Source: Lunularia cruciata
Lineage: Eukaryota; Streptophyta; Marchantiopsida; Lunulariales; Lunulariaceae
DNA: 64,000 bases
Reading direction: 5' to 3'
Assembly: GCA_948567375.1 (NCBI GenBank)
Contig: OX419759.1
Location: 44,110,593 to 44,174,592, forward strand
A program made the translations under genes and the position numbers. The notes under the pieces were generated by a model that was given only the letters and a program-made list of their open reading frames with translations, had not been told where the DNA came from and made no database searches. Below, in pieces: positions 36,888 to 48,355 of the stretch. Each line of letters starts with the position of its first letter. Within the stretch, counting starts at the first letter, position 1.

Positions 36888-36892
36888 CATGA

Positions 36893-38470
36893 ACTCCAAT
36901 AGACTTCCATATTTGGAGATGATGTTGAAAAAAAAGATTTGAAATGGTGAAAGCATTATCTTATCATGTAGCATTGGCTTTGACTATCTTTGTTGCATGA
37001 TCCATGTATACTAAAATATATCTTTGTTAAGTGGTCTTTGTAGCAAGTTTGATTGGCATATGAAGTCAATTCCCCATTTTGAGTGGTGCCAATGGTAGAA
37101 TTGGTCTTAAGAGCCATTGGTGTTGGTCTTCTTCTTTGTTAGCATCCATCATATCTCTTGATATACTTGTGCACATCCTTGTACATGGTTGGACACTAAG
37201 AACTAGTCAATTGGTCATCAAGATCTTCTTCACAATATTCTTGAGAGAAAAATGCCCTCTTGTAGCTTTAGAGTGGAGTGGGGTATGGTGGGAGCATAAA
37301 TGACTCCTCCAACCATAAATGCCTCTAAAAATTACCAAAGAATTTTATCTCCTCCCAACTTGAACAAAATGTTTCCCTTCAATTGATAGGGATATATTTT
37401 ATGAAGGAATCCAATCTATTGCTTGACATCCATTCATTTAGAACATTCTAAGATACAATGGTATTGGTACGCCTCAAGTACCTTTTATGCTTTGTGGTTG
37501 AGATATGAAAGATCTCTTTGTAGAGAAAGTCATCATTGAGGAATTCATCTTGGTCATTAGTCTTAAGGCATGATAGGAAATTGGTGTTCTTGTGATGAGC
37601 TCCCTTTTGTATGTGAATAGTGTATGTGAATTTTTGCAAAGCAATATCCATTGTGCTATCCAACCAAACACCTTCTTGATTAGATGTTGAAATGCAAAGT
37701 GGTTTACATGGAACACAAATTGATATCATAATAGGTAATGGCAAAACTTATTATAATCATACATCATCCCTAGTGCCTCTCTCCTTATAGTCATGTACTT
37801 ACATTTGGCTTGAGAAAGTTGACTATTGGCATGATACACTTAGTAATCCTTTTTATTGATATCCTTCCAATTGAGGATCACTCCAATGGCTACTAAAGAG
37901 GTATTCATGTACATGTGAAATGGAGCTTCTCAATGGTGTATTCTCATGATAGGTGCTCTGACCAACTTTTCTTTAAGTGCTACAAATGATTCTTTTTGGG
38001 CCTTCATCCAATCATATTTTTGGTCTTCTTTAGCAACTTTGTAAGGGGGCAGTTAGGACTAGGAAATGGACCTATGGTAGTATCCTACATGACCAAGAAA
38101 GACTCATGCTTCCCTTAAGTTTTTAGTGGATTCAAGTGCCTAGATCATTTTACCTTTTTGCATCCACTTCTACACCTTGTTCTTAGATACAATATCCTAG
38201 CAAGCTGCCCTTGGTCATCATGAAGAAACATTTTTCCAAATGTAAGAAAAGTCATGCCAGATAATATCTCTCAAATGTTTTCCTTAGGAAGGAAAGATGA
38301 TCTTCCTTGTTGCTGAAGACACAAAAATCATTGATGAAGATCTTCATGAATTTTGTAAATAGTACTTGAAGATGATAATGATCGTTTGCTAGAATATTGT
38401 AAAGAGCATTACAAAAACCAAATGGCATATAATTGTATGCATATGTCTCCTAATCAATGGTGAAGGTAAT
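36893..38470 (-). pseudogene. Element C RT-RNase H-integrase remnant
   Basis: The minus strand from 38460 reads ETYAYNYMPFGFCNA (RT), then KIFINDFCVFS near 38338-38312, where the catalytic FIDD has become FIND, losing the first Asp. RNase H follows (LVRAPIMRI, about 37960-37900, and the hydrophilic end at 37448-37744). Integrase core sequence, YILVYMDHATKIVKANAT, lies near 37020-36960 and breaks at the solo LTR. Stops are frequent. Element B has lost the other Asp of the same box, so the two copies died independently. Confidence 0.75.
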
Positions 38471-38477
38471 CATTAGA

Positions 38478-38550
38478 GGATTGAGTGTGAAACCTACGTT
38501 TTCTCTCTTGTATCTCTCTTGGAAAGTTCTCTTGTCCTCAGAGTATTACA
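38478..38550 (+). repeat. Truncated 5' LTR of element F
   Basis: These 73 bases match the last part of the 3' LTR (55429-55501): GATTGAGTGTGAAAC ... TTTTCTCTCTTGTATCTC ... GAGTATTACA. The rest of the 5' LTR is missing, and the RT of minus-strand element C abuts it directly, so a deletion removed the junction. Confidence 0.88.
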
Positions 38551-38551
38551 A

Positions 38552-38563
38552 TGTTATCAAAGT
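38552..38563 (+). other. Primer-binding site of element F (tRNA-iMet type)
   Basis: TGTTATCAAAGT lies one base after the LTR end and matches 9 of 12 bases of TGGTATCAGAGC, the complement of the 3' end of plant initiator tRNA-Met. All differences could be single substitutions of an old copy. Confidence 0.7.
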
Positions 38564-39162
38564 GGGTATTCCAATCCAAGAGAGTGGATCACCCCTCTTG
38601 GAAGAGCACAAGCTACCGAAACTTAGTCATTTGAGGTGGAGAACATAGTGCAATTGCTAGACTTGAGAAGTGCTTTAGAGAGCGGATGGGATGGATGCAC
38701 CAGGAGGACAATTTCCTAGACCTAGCTTCCTATTCTTGAATCTATTCTACATCAAGATTATGTACATCTAGCGGGAGAAAATAAGAGTATCTAGTTTATC
38801 ACTTTGAAGTAGAATTCATGGATAAAGTGATGAATTCACCAAAATTGGTGATTCTACTTGTGATGGTATACAAGAAAGAGTGGGATTTGACAATCTACAT
38901 TCTATTACGATGTTATGGATCTGAATGTACCAAATCCTCACCCTTTCAACATGCAAGTAGAAATCCATTATGTAGTTAGACCCAAAGTGATGTCTAGGGA
39001 TTTTGTAATCCATAAATTTTGGTGAGGAATATCATCAACAAGTGATAGCCTTTGAGGTCCCAATGGTAGTCCGCATAGTTTATGCACCCTCTTGAGTGAT
39101 CATTCTAACCCTTTATTGAAGTAGGAAGTAGTAATTGAACATTGGTTGTGTGTAGGAATCAT

Positions 39163-40697
39163 GGATCTATAGTTGCAAGAGTTGATACAAGGAATGCAAG
39201 GGATGTTGAACAAGTTTGGAGAAATCAAGATGACCATGGAGGAATTGCAGAATCAAATATGTACTATCAAGAATGATCAAGTAGTGCAAAAAGGGAAGTT
39301 GTCTCAACAACTAGCACCAGCAATTGAAGTACTTGGAGAGTTATGCATGCCAATGACACCAATTCCAATCAACAACCAAGCCACATTGTTACTACAAATG
39401 AAAAAGACGTGCAACATTGAGCCTTACAAGGGATAAAATTCAATGGGAGTAGTGGAAAATTGGATTTCAAGAATGAATCAATACCTTTGATTGTTCATAA
39501 ATAAGATCATTGATCACTCTGTATGTGTATTTGCTCGTGGGTACTTGATTGATAAAGCCCTCACATGGTATGACACTTGGGAATGATCATTGTTGGTGGA
39601 AGGAAGAGAGGTCACTTAGACAGCCATGCTAGAAGGGCTGCTTAAGAAATTCTAATATGTGGATTCTATGAAAATGGCCTGAACCAGACTTTGGGAGTTG
39701 AAGTAGAAGAATAACATATAAGAGTACATGGAGGCATTTTTGGATCTACAGGTTGCAATAAACAATATGAGTCCAGCCGAAGCTCTTGACAATTTCAAGA
39801 GAGGATTAAAAGAGTGGATTCACCAAGAGGTAATGGTGCAAAATCCTCATACTATTTTTTAAGCCATTGCATGCATCCAAAGTATAGCAAGGGCTCTTGG
39901 CAGACGTGAAGCAATAACACCAATGAAAAACTATTGGGCCGAGACATACCATTTGCTGTACCAGTTCCTATGGAATTGGGCAACATTCTATTTTAGATAA
40001 AGGAGCAAGAACTCTCCAAGGAGAATGGGGACGGGTTGAAGAAAGGAGAGAAGGAGTCCCACAAGGAGAAAGAGCTTGAGCAGAACAACAACAATATTAC
40101 AATTGTGGCTAAATTAGGTACATAGTTATGAATTGTTGTGCTCATCATCTTAGAGGCCCTCGGTATCCATACAAGAAACCTCTGAACCACATAGAGAGGC
40201 AAATTGAAGAGGAAGATATGGGAACCGCATTGAAAAGTGAATATAATGTACCTTGTGGCCTTATTGGCTTGGTGAAGAAGAGTAAAAGTGAGGGGAAGAA
40301 GAGGACAAGTGTGCAAAGAAAGAGGAAGATAACTACAGAATTAATTGTTGTAAATGGAGTGCTAGAAGGCAATCTAGTGAGAGTGTTGATAGATCTTGGG
40401 GTAATAAAGAATTTCTTGTCTCACTCTGTTGCAATAAAGTTGGAGATGGAACTAGAGAAGGATGAGAAGGACAAAGTAGAGTTACCTAATGGTTAGATAG
40501 AGAGGATTCAGTAGTTACCTAGAAAGGTAATACTCTCTGTAGTAGAGTATTGAGAAGCAATCGAGTAGTGAGTGATACAACTAGCCTGTTATGATGCGAT
40601 CTTAGGTATGTTGTGGATGGAGCACTACAACCCGACGGTGGATTGGAGAAAGAAAGTAATGAAAACTAGTCAATGGAAGATCTTTGGGAGTAAAGGA
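39163..40697 (+). pseudogene. Element F gag and protease remnant
   Basis: A Gln/Met-rich coiled-coil N-terminus (39173-39436) is followed by capsid-like sequence (LTWYDTWE, WELK, FKRGLKEWIHQEV). A decayed knuckle near 40095-40136 still ends GxIRYIVMNC but has lost the first Cys and the His through G-to-A and C-to-T changes. The protease region starts near 40340, and the active site LIDLGVIKNF replaces LIDSGASxNF. DAILGMLWMEHYNPTVDW at 40590-40650 is the usual end of a gypsy protease. Element G interrupts at 40697. Confidence 0.75.
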
Positions 40698-41136
40698 TAT
40701 CACACCATTTGTAGTGTCGCATCTAGATACTCACACTGGAGTTATAGTGATAGTAGTTAGAGTAATTTCAGCAGTTTCTCAAAGACTACTTTCCGACGAT
40801 CAGATTTTGTGTTTGGGGTACTGACTTCACGGTGGGGCACACCATCACTTTGCACCGTTTGCACTGTCAAGTGTACCATCAATGGGACCGTTAGGGTTCA
40901 GACCTAGCTCGAGTCCAAGGAGTATACTTTCAAAGTGCAGCTCCAAAGAGCTCTTTTATTTGATGTTGAGCCTTCGAGTTCCTGGCTATGGTGGACAGAG
41001 GTTGGCAAGCATCACCTGGATTCTCTATGCTTGAGTGGGTGTGGCTTGACTGTAATCAATACCTAGTTGTTGGTAGTTTATAGAGTGAGAGATCAAGTAT
41101 TGATCTTAGTTGAGTTGAGTTGAGAGTGGTAAACAA
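40698..41136 (+). repeat. Element G 5' terminal repeat (segment m)
   Basis: 439 bp matching 50687-51126 over its full length with scattered substitutions. Starts TATCACACC where the 3' copy has TGTCATGCC. Ends GTGGTAAACAA, after which the two copies differ. Contains the phrase GAGTTGAGTTGAGTTGAGAG and a 5'-AGCCTTCGAGTTCCTGG block. Confidence 0.85.
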
Positions 41137-42472
41137 TCTAATTACATCAAAGAAGTGAAGTTAGGGGGAAATTGGGTGTAGGAACTTTGAGTGTTGGTGG
41201 TATCTCCAAGCTTGGTGGATCATTGGTAGCTCGATTCAAGTTCAATGTTTCCCTAGTGTGCAGAAGCTTGTTCAATTGATGTAGATTTGGCAGTTAGGCA
41301 GACGGTGTGCGGAAGCGCTGGCCAAATTTTGAGCAAAGAAGGAGCAAAGAAGGAGCAAATTTTGAGCAGTGGTTGTGATTTTGAACTCAAGAGGTGAAGG
41401 CAGGACCAATTTGCTACGAGTTGGGCTCAGAAAGTCAAATTGAAGGTGGAGTTGGGAAGCTATTCTCATGAATTTGTGATTTGGAGAAACTCGTGTTGTC
41501 AATTTGGCTCAAGTGGAAAGTTAACGGGGGATTTGGCGGACAACCAACTTTAGGGTTTATGTCAAATTTTGGCCAGATTTGGAGGACTTTTGCTAGTTTG
41601 GAGAAGTTTTACCAATTTTGGAGGAGGTTCAAAGTGGCAAGAAGAAAGGCCTCATTTGGCTGAATTTCTGCATTTTGAGGCTTTGAGGCATAGGGTTGTG
41701 GGCTATGAGAGGCTATGAAGGCCTAGAAAGGCTAGCAAGCCAGCTTGTTGGCGTGAGGCTAGCTAGTTTAGAGTAGATCTTGGTCATTGGTTGGCAAAAT
41801 CTGCCCATCATGCTAGATTGTGCGTAACAGAGTTTGACCCCTAGACTGGTGACCTAGCCAATTGGTCTACCCTCACTTGTTGTCCTAGTGACTGTGCCAC
41901 TGTTATCTATTCACATGTAGCTTTGGCTAGGAGAGGCAGTTTGATCCCATTCTTGGTGATCCTGGTAGCTTAGGACTTAGATACGAATTGCTTTTATGTC
42001 AAATGCCAAATGGTGGCAGAGTCAGTCCCGTGTTGTGTTATGAGATGGAGAGTTTTTGTTTAGATTTCTTGTGATTGGATCCCCTCCATTCTCTACTTCC
42101 TGTTTGTGCACCATGTTTGTGTGAGGTGCCCTGACTTTTGAGCGTTGGTGCTTTGGTGTGCTCTCGATAGTGAGGCTGGAGTGATGACCAGTCAGACTAC
42201 CTTTGTTTCTCTCCGGTGAGGCAAGAAGTGATGACCTACAGACCGTGAGAGTGCCTGTTGTGATGGCAAGTTACAGGTTGCCTTTCTCCTAGTATAGTTA
42301 TCTTGGTTAGAGTTACATTAGTAGGTGGTGCTTAGTTGGTATTAGCACTTGGTGGTGTTTGCACTCGGTGGTGTTGGCACTTGGCGGGGTAATTGCGGTT
42401 ACAATTTGCGGTTGCAGTTGTGGTTACTTTGTCACGACGGAGTTTGTTGGAGATTCCAAAGGAGTTAACCCT
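41137..42472 (+). other. Element G leader, no gene
   Basis: About 1.3 kb rich in G and T with no convincing reading frame. TGGTGGCAGAGT at 42011-42022 resembles an initiator-Met primer-binding site (9 of 12). If real, the 5' LTR would run to about 42008, and the 3' LTR would have lost that part. A low-complexity GGTG-rich stretch at 42330-42425 precedes the gag start. Confidence 0.4.
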
Positions 42473-45030
42473 ATGGTACGCAATGAAATTACTTAGAGTG
42501 GTGCTCGATATCAGCTTGTATCTCGAGTCCCAGTGAGGAAGGAGATTGACTCTGAGTTGGAGTTCAACATAGGAGCTGATTCAGTTGAGAGTGCACTTGG
42601 TGTGTCCGCACTGTTGTTGTGGGACATGAATGAGATTTATGGGGCCTCTAAAGGCCCTAGGCGCTACTCTGGTACAATGGGTACCATTGAGTTGGATGAC
42701 TTCATTCAGGAGTTCAATAGTTGGTGTGATCTGCATTAGATGTGGAACTCAACTTTGTTTACACCCTTCATGGCATAAAAGAGGTTGTTTCAACATCTAG
42801 AGGGTCCGCCAATGGATGACTACCATGAGTTCAGGAGAGCTCATTTGGAAGAGATTGAGTTATAGAGACAATATTGGTCTCCACACTATGTCTCCATCAC
42901 TTTAGGCTCGGTGGCTAGGAGTAGATTGGCTATACCTATGAGTTCTAGCTTGAGTAGTGTTGGTGGAGCTAGTGGAGGTGCACTAGCTAGAGATAGTGCT
43001 ACTACAGGTGGAGGTACCGCTACAGGAGGTGGTGTGGTACCAAGGTTTAACCCCATGGTGGAGTTCTTCTTGTGTTTGAGGCAAAACTACCATGGAGTGC
43101 GGACTGACAAGCTGAGGAGCTTGCAAGAGTTCCAACAGAAGGCTAGAGAGAGCCTACGGGAGGCATACACTCACATGAGGTGGCTGATCAGTTTCACTCA
43201 GGGAGTTACTGAGGCCTAGGCAGTCTAGTTTTGGTATGGGATATTGGACAAGGAGTTGTGATGTAGAGTTCATGATGCTATGTTGTTATAGGCTACTTCA
43301 CCTACTTTGGCAGTGGTCTTTGGTTTGGCTGAGCGTATTGAGCTCAACATAGTGGAGAGAGTGGTGACATCTAGATTTGGTAGGGAGACCTCATCCACAA
43401 CTGTGACTTCTTCTAGAGTGCAGCAGAGTGCACCACACCCAATTGGTTTTTGAGGACATGGTGGACAGCCCAGATCCTATGGAGCGAGTGGAGGGCCTAG
43501 TGGAGCTAGACCCTTACCTTCATTTTTGGGTCAACAACAACCAATGAGTGGTAGTGTTGCTTGTTGGACTTGTGGTGGACCTCACCATAGGAGAGAGTGT
43601 ACTTAGGGCAATAAACTGTAACACCCATTTGTGCATGTGTGTGGTATTGTGATATTTAGCTTGGTATTACAAGTACTTAAGAGATATTATTTATATAGAG
43701 ATAAAGAATGGTTCTATATTAGTCATGGTTAGCTAAAGTTATTCATAGCTAAGATAGAGTGGACCTTAATTTAGAGGAAGTAGAAAAGATGAGCACCACG
43801 ATTTTGGATTTTAGTGTGTTGACTTGGTATTATCGATAGGTGTTTGGCTTTGAGGAAAGAGTTGAGAACTCTTGGGCCCGCAAGCCTTTTTGTTTTGGAT
43901 TCTTCTTTAGTCCAAGGATAGCCCATGTGAAGGAATCCTTGACTTAGTGGTTAGGTCAAGATAAGATCACATGCTTAGGAGAATATGCCCATGTGAATGG
44001 ATATTCCTTTTTACTTTTTGACTTTACTTGACTTTTAGTCTAGTAACTTGAGTTACTACGGTAATTAGTAACTTTGGTATGTAAATATTTCACAAGTATA
44101 TAAACAAGGGGTGAGGAGGTACTCATCATCCTTTCATTTGCAACTATCTCTCTCTCATTGAGTTCTCTAGTGAGCAATGTCTTGAGTCTTGGAGTGTTAG
44201 CCTTGGAGGAGTATGATGGAGTTGGGGTTCCTTGCCTTCTTAGTCCATGGTGCGCTACCATAATAGCCATCAGAGGTTCATCCTGAGTGAGAGACAGGCC
44301 GGCTCACATGACCTGATACCTTTGGTGCATCATAGCCAGCATAGAGGCAGTGTGAGCACTGCCACATATTTGGTCATACTAGTGATCGGTGTTTTGACCT
44401 ACACCTTGAGTTACGGAGTGGTAGGGCTGCTATTGCAGGTAGTAGAGGAGATCCGAATCATGGAGGACAAGGTGGTAGAGGTGGTGGTAGAGGATCTATA
44501 CCTAGTAGGGGTGCAATACCTGCCCTTACTTCTGACACAACTATGTCTACTCGGATTGAGCAGTTGGAGTAGAGATTGGCTAGTATGGCTATTGCTCAGA
44601 GGAGATCAGATTCGGGTGTTGAGGCTTCCACCTCATATGCTGGTGATAGAGATGCTTTGGATTTCATGTGCGGAGCAACATAGGTGGATGCATCTGCAGC
44701 AATGACTAGGAGTGCAGTACATGCTCCAGAGCCTAAAGGAGCATCAGTGGAGTTGGACCCACAAAGAGGAGAGGTTGGGAGACAAGTTAGACTTCCTCAG
44801 TATTTCACATTATCTGAGGCATTGCAGACAACATCCATGGTTCCTAGACGTCCCAGTGTAGGTGTGGTAGGTGGTGATGGAGTGCATGATGGACTACTTG
44901 CTAGTCAGCCACCTACTACTACACAAACTAAGTCTAGCATGATATTGGGGGCGGCTCAACTGATTATGCGGCATCCTTTGCTTTTGGCCAATGATATGTT
45001 TCCATTAGGAGTTGACCTAGCCCTAGTATT
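42473..45030 (+). pseudogene. Element G gag with two zinc knuckles
   Basis: ATG at 42473 opens a frame broken by a few stops (CAG or CAA to TAG or TAA, TGG to TAG). The capsid-like part spans 42480-43400: IELDDFIQEFNSW, LFQHLEGPP and ESLREAYTHMRWL are recognisable. A Gly/Ala/Thr-rich linker lies at 42930-43040. The first knuckle, CWTCGGPHHRREC, is at 43562-43600. A solo LTR then interrupts (43617 to about 44250). The second knuckle, CEHCHIFGHTSDRC (exact CX2CX4HX4C), is at 44351-44392, followed by a Gly/Arg-rich stretch. Two knuckles of different type in one gag are a notable feature. Confidence 0.75.
43617..44250 (+). repeat. Solo LTR nested in element G gag
   Basis: Starts TGTAACACCC, a common Ty3/gypsy LTR start, immediately after the first zinc knuckle. 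A TATA-like TATATAAACA lies near 44098. Gag resumes before the second knuckle at 44351. The right end is uncertain (a CCA at 44240 or 44255), and no clear target duplication was found, though TAAAC before and TAATA after may be a decayed pair. Confidence 0.65.
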
Positions 45031-46000
45031 CTAGTTGGCTACCACGCTATGTAAGAGTAGGGATGGTGCAGTTCCTACTACTAGAGCAGAGGTGGTTGGT
45101 AGTGGAGTTGACTTGGTTGAGGAGCATGGGATCGGTTCAACGACCAGTGGTTTATGGCAGGCAACAGCGGCTAGACTGGAGGAGTTGCCAACTAGACCGG
45201 CCTTTGAAAGAGCGCGGTTTACACCTGGTGTTGTCTTATTGGATAACCACATGGGGATTTTCCGTTTGGTGGGACCTTTAGGGAAGGTCTATACACCATA
45301 GAGAGTCTTGTTAGACTTTGGTGCGTAGCTCCTTATGTTGGGGAAGGTTGTCATTGTCGGTTTGGAGTTACAAAAGACCAATGTGGAGAGGTGTCCATTT
45401 TAGATCCAAACATCTCTAAGTGGTGGTTCGACACACTACATCACACATGGGGAGCTTGTTGTCCAGGTTCAACTTGGTCATCCAACTCATAGCTCGGTGG
45501 TGAGAGCTCAGGCTATTGCGACAATAGCTGAGTCACATGATGTGCTAGTTGGAGGAGCAATGTTATACCCCATGGGTTTCAGCATTGACTATTGGGAGGA
45601 GACAACCTCTTATAGACCTGGTTGGCAGTCTGGTGAGGGACGGGTATGTTGCCTACCAATATGCTTCAATAATGGTAGTCTTGGCTCACTACAGTCTGGG
45701 ACCATGGCAACATCAATTTTAGCTTTCAATGGTGCAATTACTTGGCCTAGTGACTTGTTGGAGTGGAACGCCCATGCAAAGGATACTCCAGTACTAGAGG
45801 AGATCACTTGGCTTTGGAGTACAAGTGAGATTGTTCCATCCACCTTGGATGTTCCATTGTGGAGTTCAGAGGAGGCGTTGTAGCAGCATGCATATCAGTT
45901 GGTGCAGCAGGCTTGGAGTGGAGCCTTTGTACCATCAGAAGATGAGTGTGAGGATGAGCATCCAGAGATGATTGCTTTGACACCTCTGGATACCACACTC
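45031..46000 (+). pseudogene. Element G protease and linker
   Basis: The retropepsin-like active site lies at 45305-45325 in VLLDFGA: the expected Asp-Ser-Gly has Ser replaced by Phe (C-to-T). LMLGKVVIVGLELQ follows, as in plant gypsy proteases. The region to 45883 is open (128 codons) but unlike other proteases. Its WEETTSYRPGWQSGEGRV and WSSEEAL phrases I cannot assign. This part leads directly into the methyltransferase. Confidence 0.65.
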
Positions 46001-46018
46001 ATTGCTTGGTAGTATCCA

Positions 46019-46980
46019 GTAGAGGAGATATGTCTATTGGAGTTGTTTGATGGGATTAGCATCGGACTAGCTATGGTGTTATAGGCGGGTATACGAGTAC
46101 AGAGGTACTTATATGTAGAGAGAGATGAGACTGCTAGGTGAGTCTCTCTATATCATGTGGCACACTTGGCCTATCAATATCCGGAGTTATTACCAATGTC
46201 AACAGTCAAAGGTTACCAGAAGGCCCTACCAACAGACATTTCCTTATTGGGGGCGCATGATCTAGAGAGACATGGGCCTATTCACTTGGTGATTTTTGGA
46301 TGGCCATGTCAGGGACATACACGTGCTGGTAGAGGATTGGGTCTTCAGAACCCTTGTTCTGGTGTGTTTTGGGAGATTTTACAAATACTACAACATCTTC
46401 AGGTTCATCAATCTATTTCTCCAGCTTACCTTTTGGAGAACTTTCCTTTGATGGCTATTCTCACACCAGAGTGGTGGTGAATACACATCAGGTCCATTCT
46501 TGGATGGGACCTACTACATTGTTAGATGCAGTCAGAGTGGGATCACGGGCTCATCATCTTTGTCTTTGGTGGACAAACCTCTTACCCATAGAGGTTTTAC
46601 AGCATGCTTATGATGGGATTCACGACTTGACCACATCCTTGTTGATGACATCTTGGATGTTGAGCGTCAGTCTCAGGTAGTGGTAGTGGTCGATAGGTCA
46701 CCTATGGTAGTGATTAACCTAGTGAGACAGCCTAGAGCTGCATTCCCCACACTCATGAGTTTCCCAGGCTCTCATGCTTTTTGAGAGGTAGGACCTGGAC
46801 TTGTTTGGGACTCATAGTTACAGTAGTTGGTGGAGCCCAACGTTGATGAGAGAGAGCAAGCGACGGGTTTTCACACCATTACTACCGCTATTCTAGCAAT
46901 GTCAGGCATCCAGGCGTCAGGTGTTAGGTTAGGCTATGGACCTAAAATTTTTGACATGGATTGTGAGCCTTGGCTTGGTA
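46019..46980 (+). pseudogene. DNMT3-like cytosine-5 DNA methyltransferase domain in element G
   Basis: C5 methyltransferases move a methyl group from S-adenosylmethionine to cytosine in DNA. Motifs appear in family order: I, LELFDGISIGLA (46037-46072, AdoMet binding); GIRVQRYLYVERDE (II region); IV, GPIHLVIFGWPCQG, with the catalytic Cys codon at 46307-46309; the loop TRAGRGLGLQNP; VI, YLLENFP, with the Glu at 46436-46438; VIII, SRAHHLCLWWTNLLP (46543-46587); and X, RRQVLG-stop-AMDLKFLTW (46912-46959). Motif I and its GIxVxRY continuation and motif X resemble DNMT3 more than MET1, CMT or DRM. PCQ instead of PCN in motif IV is unlike animal DNMT3. Stops (two TAG/TGA near 46082 and 46139), a frame change near 46442 and others later inactivate it. 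It lies between protease and RT. Confidence 0.85.
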
Positions 46981-47429
46981 GAGCAGCGTAGGATGTGCTT
47001 GATTGGCATCACCACTTGACACTTGTGAGCCCTATGCCTATCAAGACTATTCAGGCACATGTTGGGGGTGATGGACCGAGTGGACATGGTATTCTTGGGA
47101 CACATCCAGTAGCTACTAGGGAGAGTGGTCTACTTGGGGTCTATCCAGGTGAGCATGGGCTACTTGGATTACACCCTTGGTCCACTTGGGATGCAACTAG
47201 AGGACGTGTGGAGCTTGCAGCCAAAGTGGAGGGAGTTTTTCACACAAAGTTTGGGACTTTTAGTGGTCGGGAGCATGACACTATTGCTCCCAAGGGCCCA
47301 GTGTAGCAACCAGTCAGTACATCTTCCACTCCTACTATAGTTACAGAGGATACTTGGGAGCCAAATCTTGGACCCAAGCTTATTGGAGAGGAAAGACTGA
47401 AGGTTTGGAGGTTCTTGAAGAGCCACACG

Positions 47430-48355
47430 AGTTGTTTTGCCTTTAGTATGAAGGATTTGGGTGCTCTGAAGGGACCTGGTATACAGATTGTGCTGACTAG
47501 CAATACACTAGTTTTCCAACGTCCTTATTGTTATAGTGACATGGAGAGGACATTGATTCAGAGCCAAAGTAGTGACTTTTTTAGGCTAGTTTGGTGGAGA
47601 TTTCACATAGAGAGTATGCATCAGTGATAGTGATGCCAGCCAAGAAAGATATGCATGGCAACTACACAGATAGGCGGATGTGTGGAGATTACCATCCTAT
47701 CAACCAACATACCAGGGCTGATTGGTATGCCATGCCTACACTGGAGGAGATTTTTGATGCAATTGGGTATGCAAAGGTCTTTAGTACTTTGGATCTTCGA
47801 GCAAGATATCATCAATTGCTAATCAAGGAGGAGGATAAGTCCAAGACAACATTTTGGGCTATTGATCCTCACGGCAAGGATGTGTTATATCAGTGGAGGT
47901 TCTTACCATTTGGGTTGAAGAACTCTCCTACTGAGTTCCAGAGGGTCATGGATAGGATCCTAGTTGGATTGGATTTAGCTCGGTGCTATATTGATGACAT
48001 TTTGGTTTATAGCACTACTGTGGAGGAGCATGAGAGACAGTTGTTGGAGGTATTTTGAGAGGTTGAGATCTCATGGACTCAAATTACATCTTGGGAAGTG
48101 TAGGTTCTTCCAAGAGCAGGTTGAGTATTTGGGTCACACTATCTATCTCGGAGGACTTGGTGTTCAGCAGACCAAGGTGGAGGCTATTGCACTTATTCCT
48201 TGGCCTATAGATGTGAGTAGAGTGCAAGCATTTCTTGGGTTGGCAAACTTCTATCGCTGCTATGTTAGAGGATTTAGTGTCATTGCCAAGGCCTTGACAA
48301 AGCTGACCAAGCTTACACATGAGTGGTGTTGGGGAGATGAGCAAAGGTGAGCTTT
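47430..48355 (+). pseudogene. Element G reverse transcriptase
   Basis: The N-terminal part (QIVLTSNTLVFQRPYCYSDM) starts near 47485. After one frame change near 47595 the palm region is open from 47591 to 48058: RMCGDYHPINQHT, FSTLDLRARYHQL, FGLKNSPTEFQRVM and the intact catalytic YIDD at 47987-47998. After a one-base shift near 48055 the thumb and connection continue (HLGKCRFFQEQVEYLGHTI, FLGLANFYRCYVRGF). A repeated GLLGxHP-type phrase lies upstream near 47080-47180, between methyltransferase and RT. Confidence 0.88.

Larger units (their letters stand above)
33780..38477 (-). mobile_element. Element C, minus-strand Ty3/gypsy related to B
   Basis: Minus-strand reading from 38477 downward gives RT, RNase H and integrase core, then a solo LTR inserted at 36455-36887, then a long charged region like that of element B. 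The RT part is cut off at the boundary with element F (38478), so the upstream half is missing. Phrases shared with B (ETYxYNxM in RT; NPTIWRLD in the charged region) show a common family. Confidence 0.7.

Noticed and set aside
42011..42022. Firm primer-binding site for element G
   Set aside because: Only 9 of 12 match the initiator-Met complement, and its position would imply a 1.3-kb 5' LTR not mirrored at the 3' end. Kept as a candidate only.
46019..46980. A host DNMT gene or bacterial contamination explaining the methyltransferase
   Set aside because: It has no introns or flanking host gene parts, sits exactly between a gypsy protease and RT, and shows the same decay as the rest of element G.
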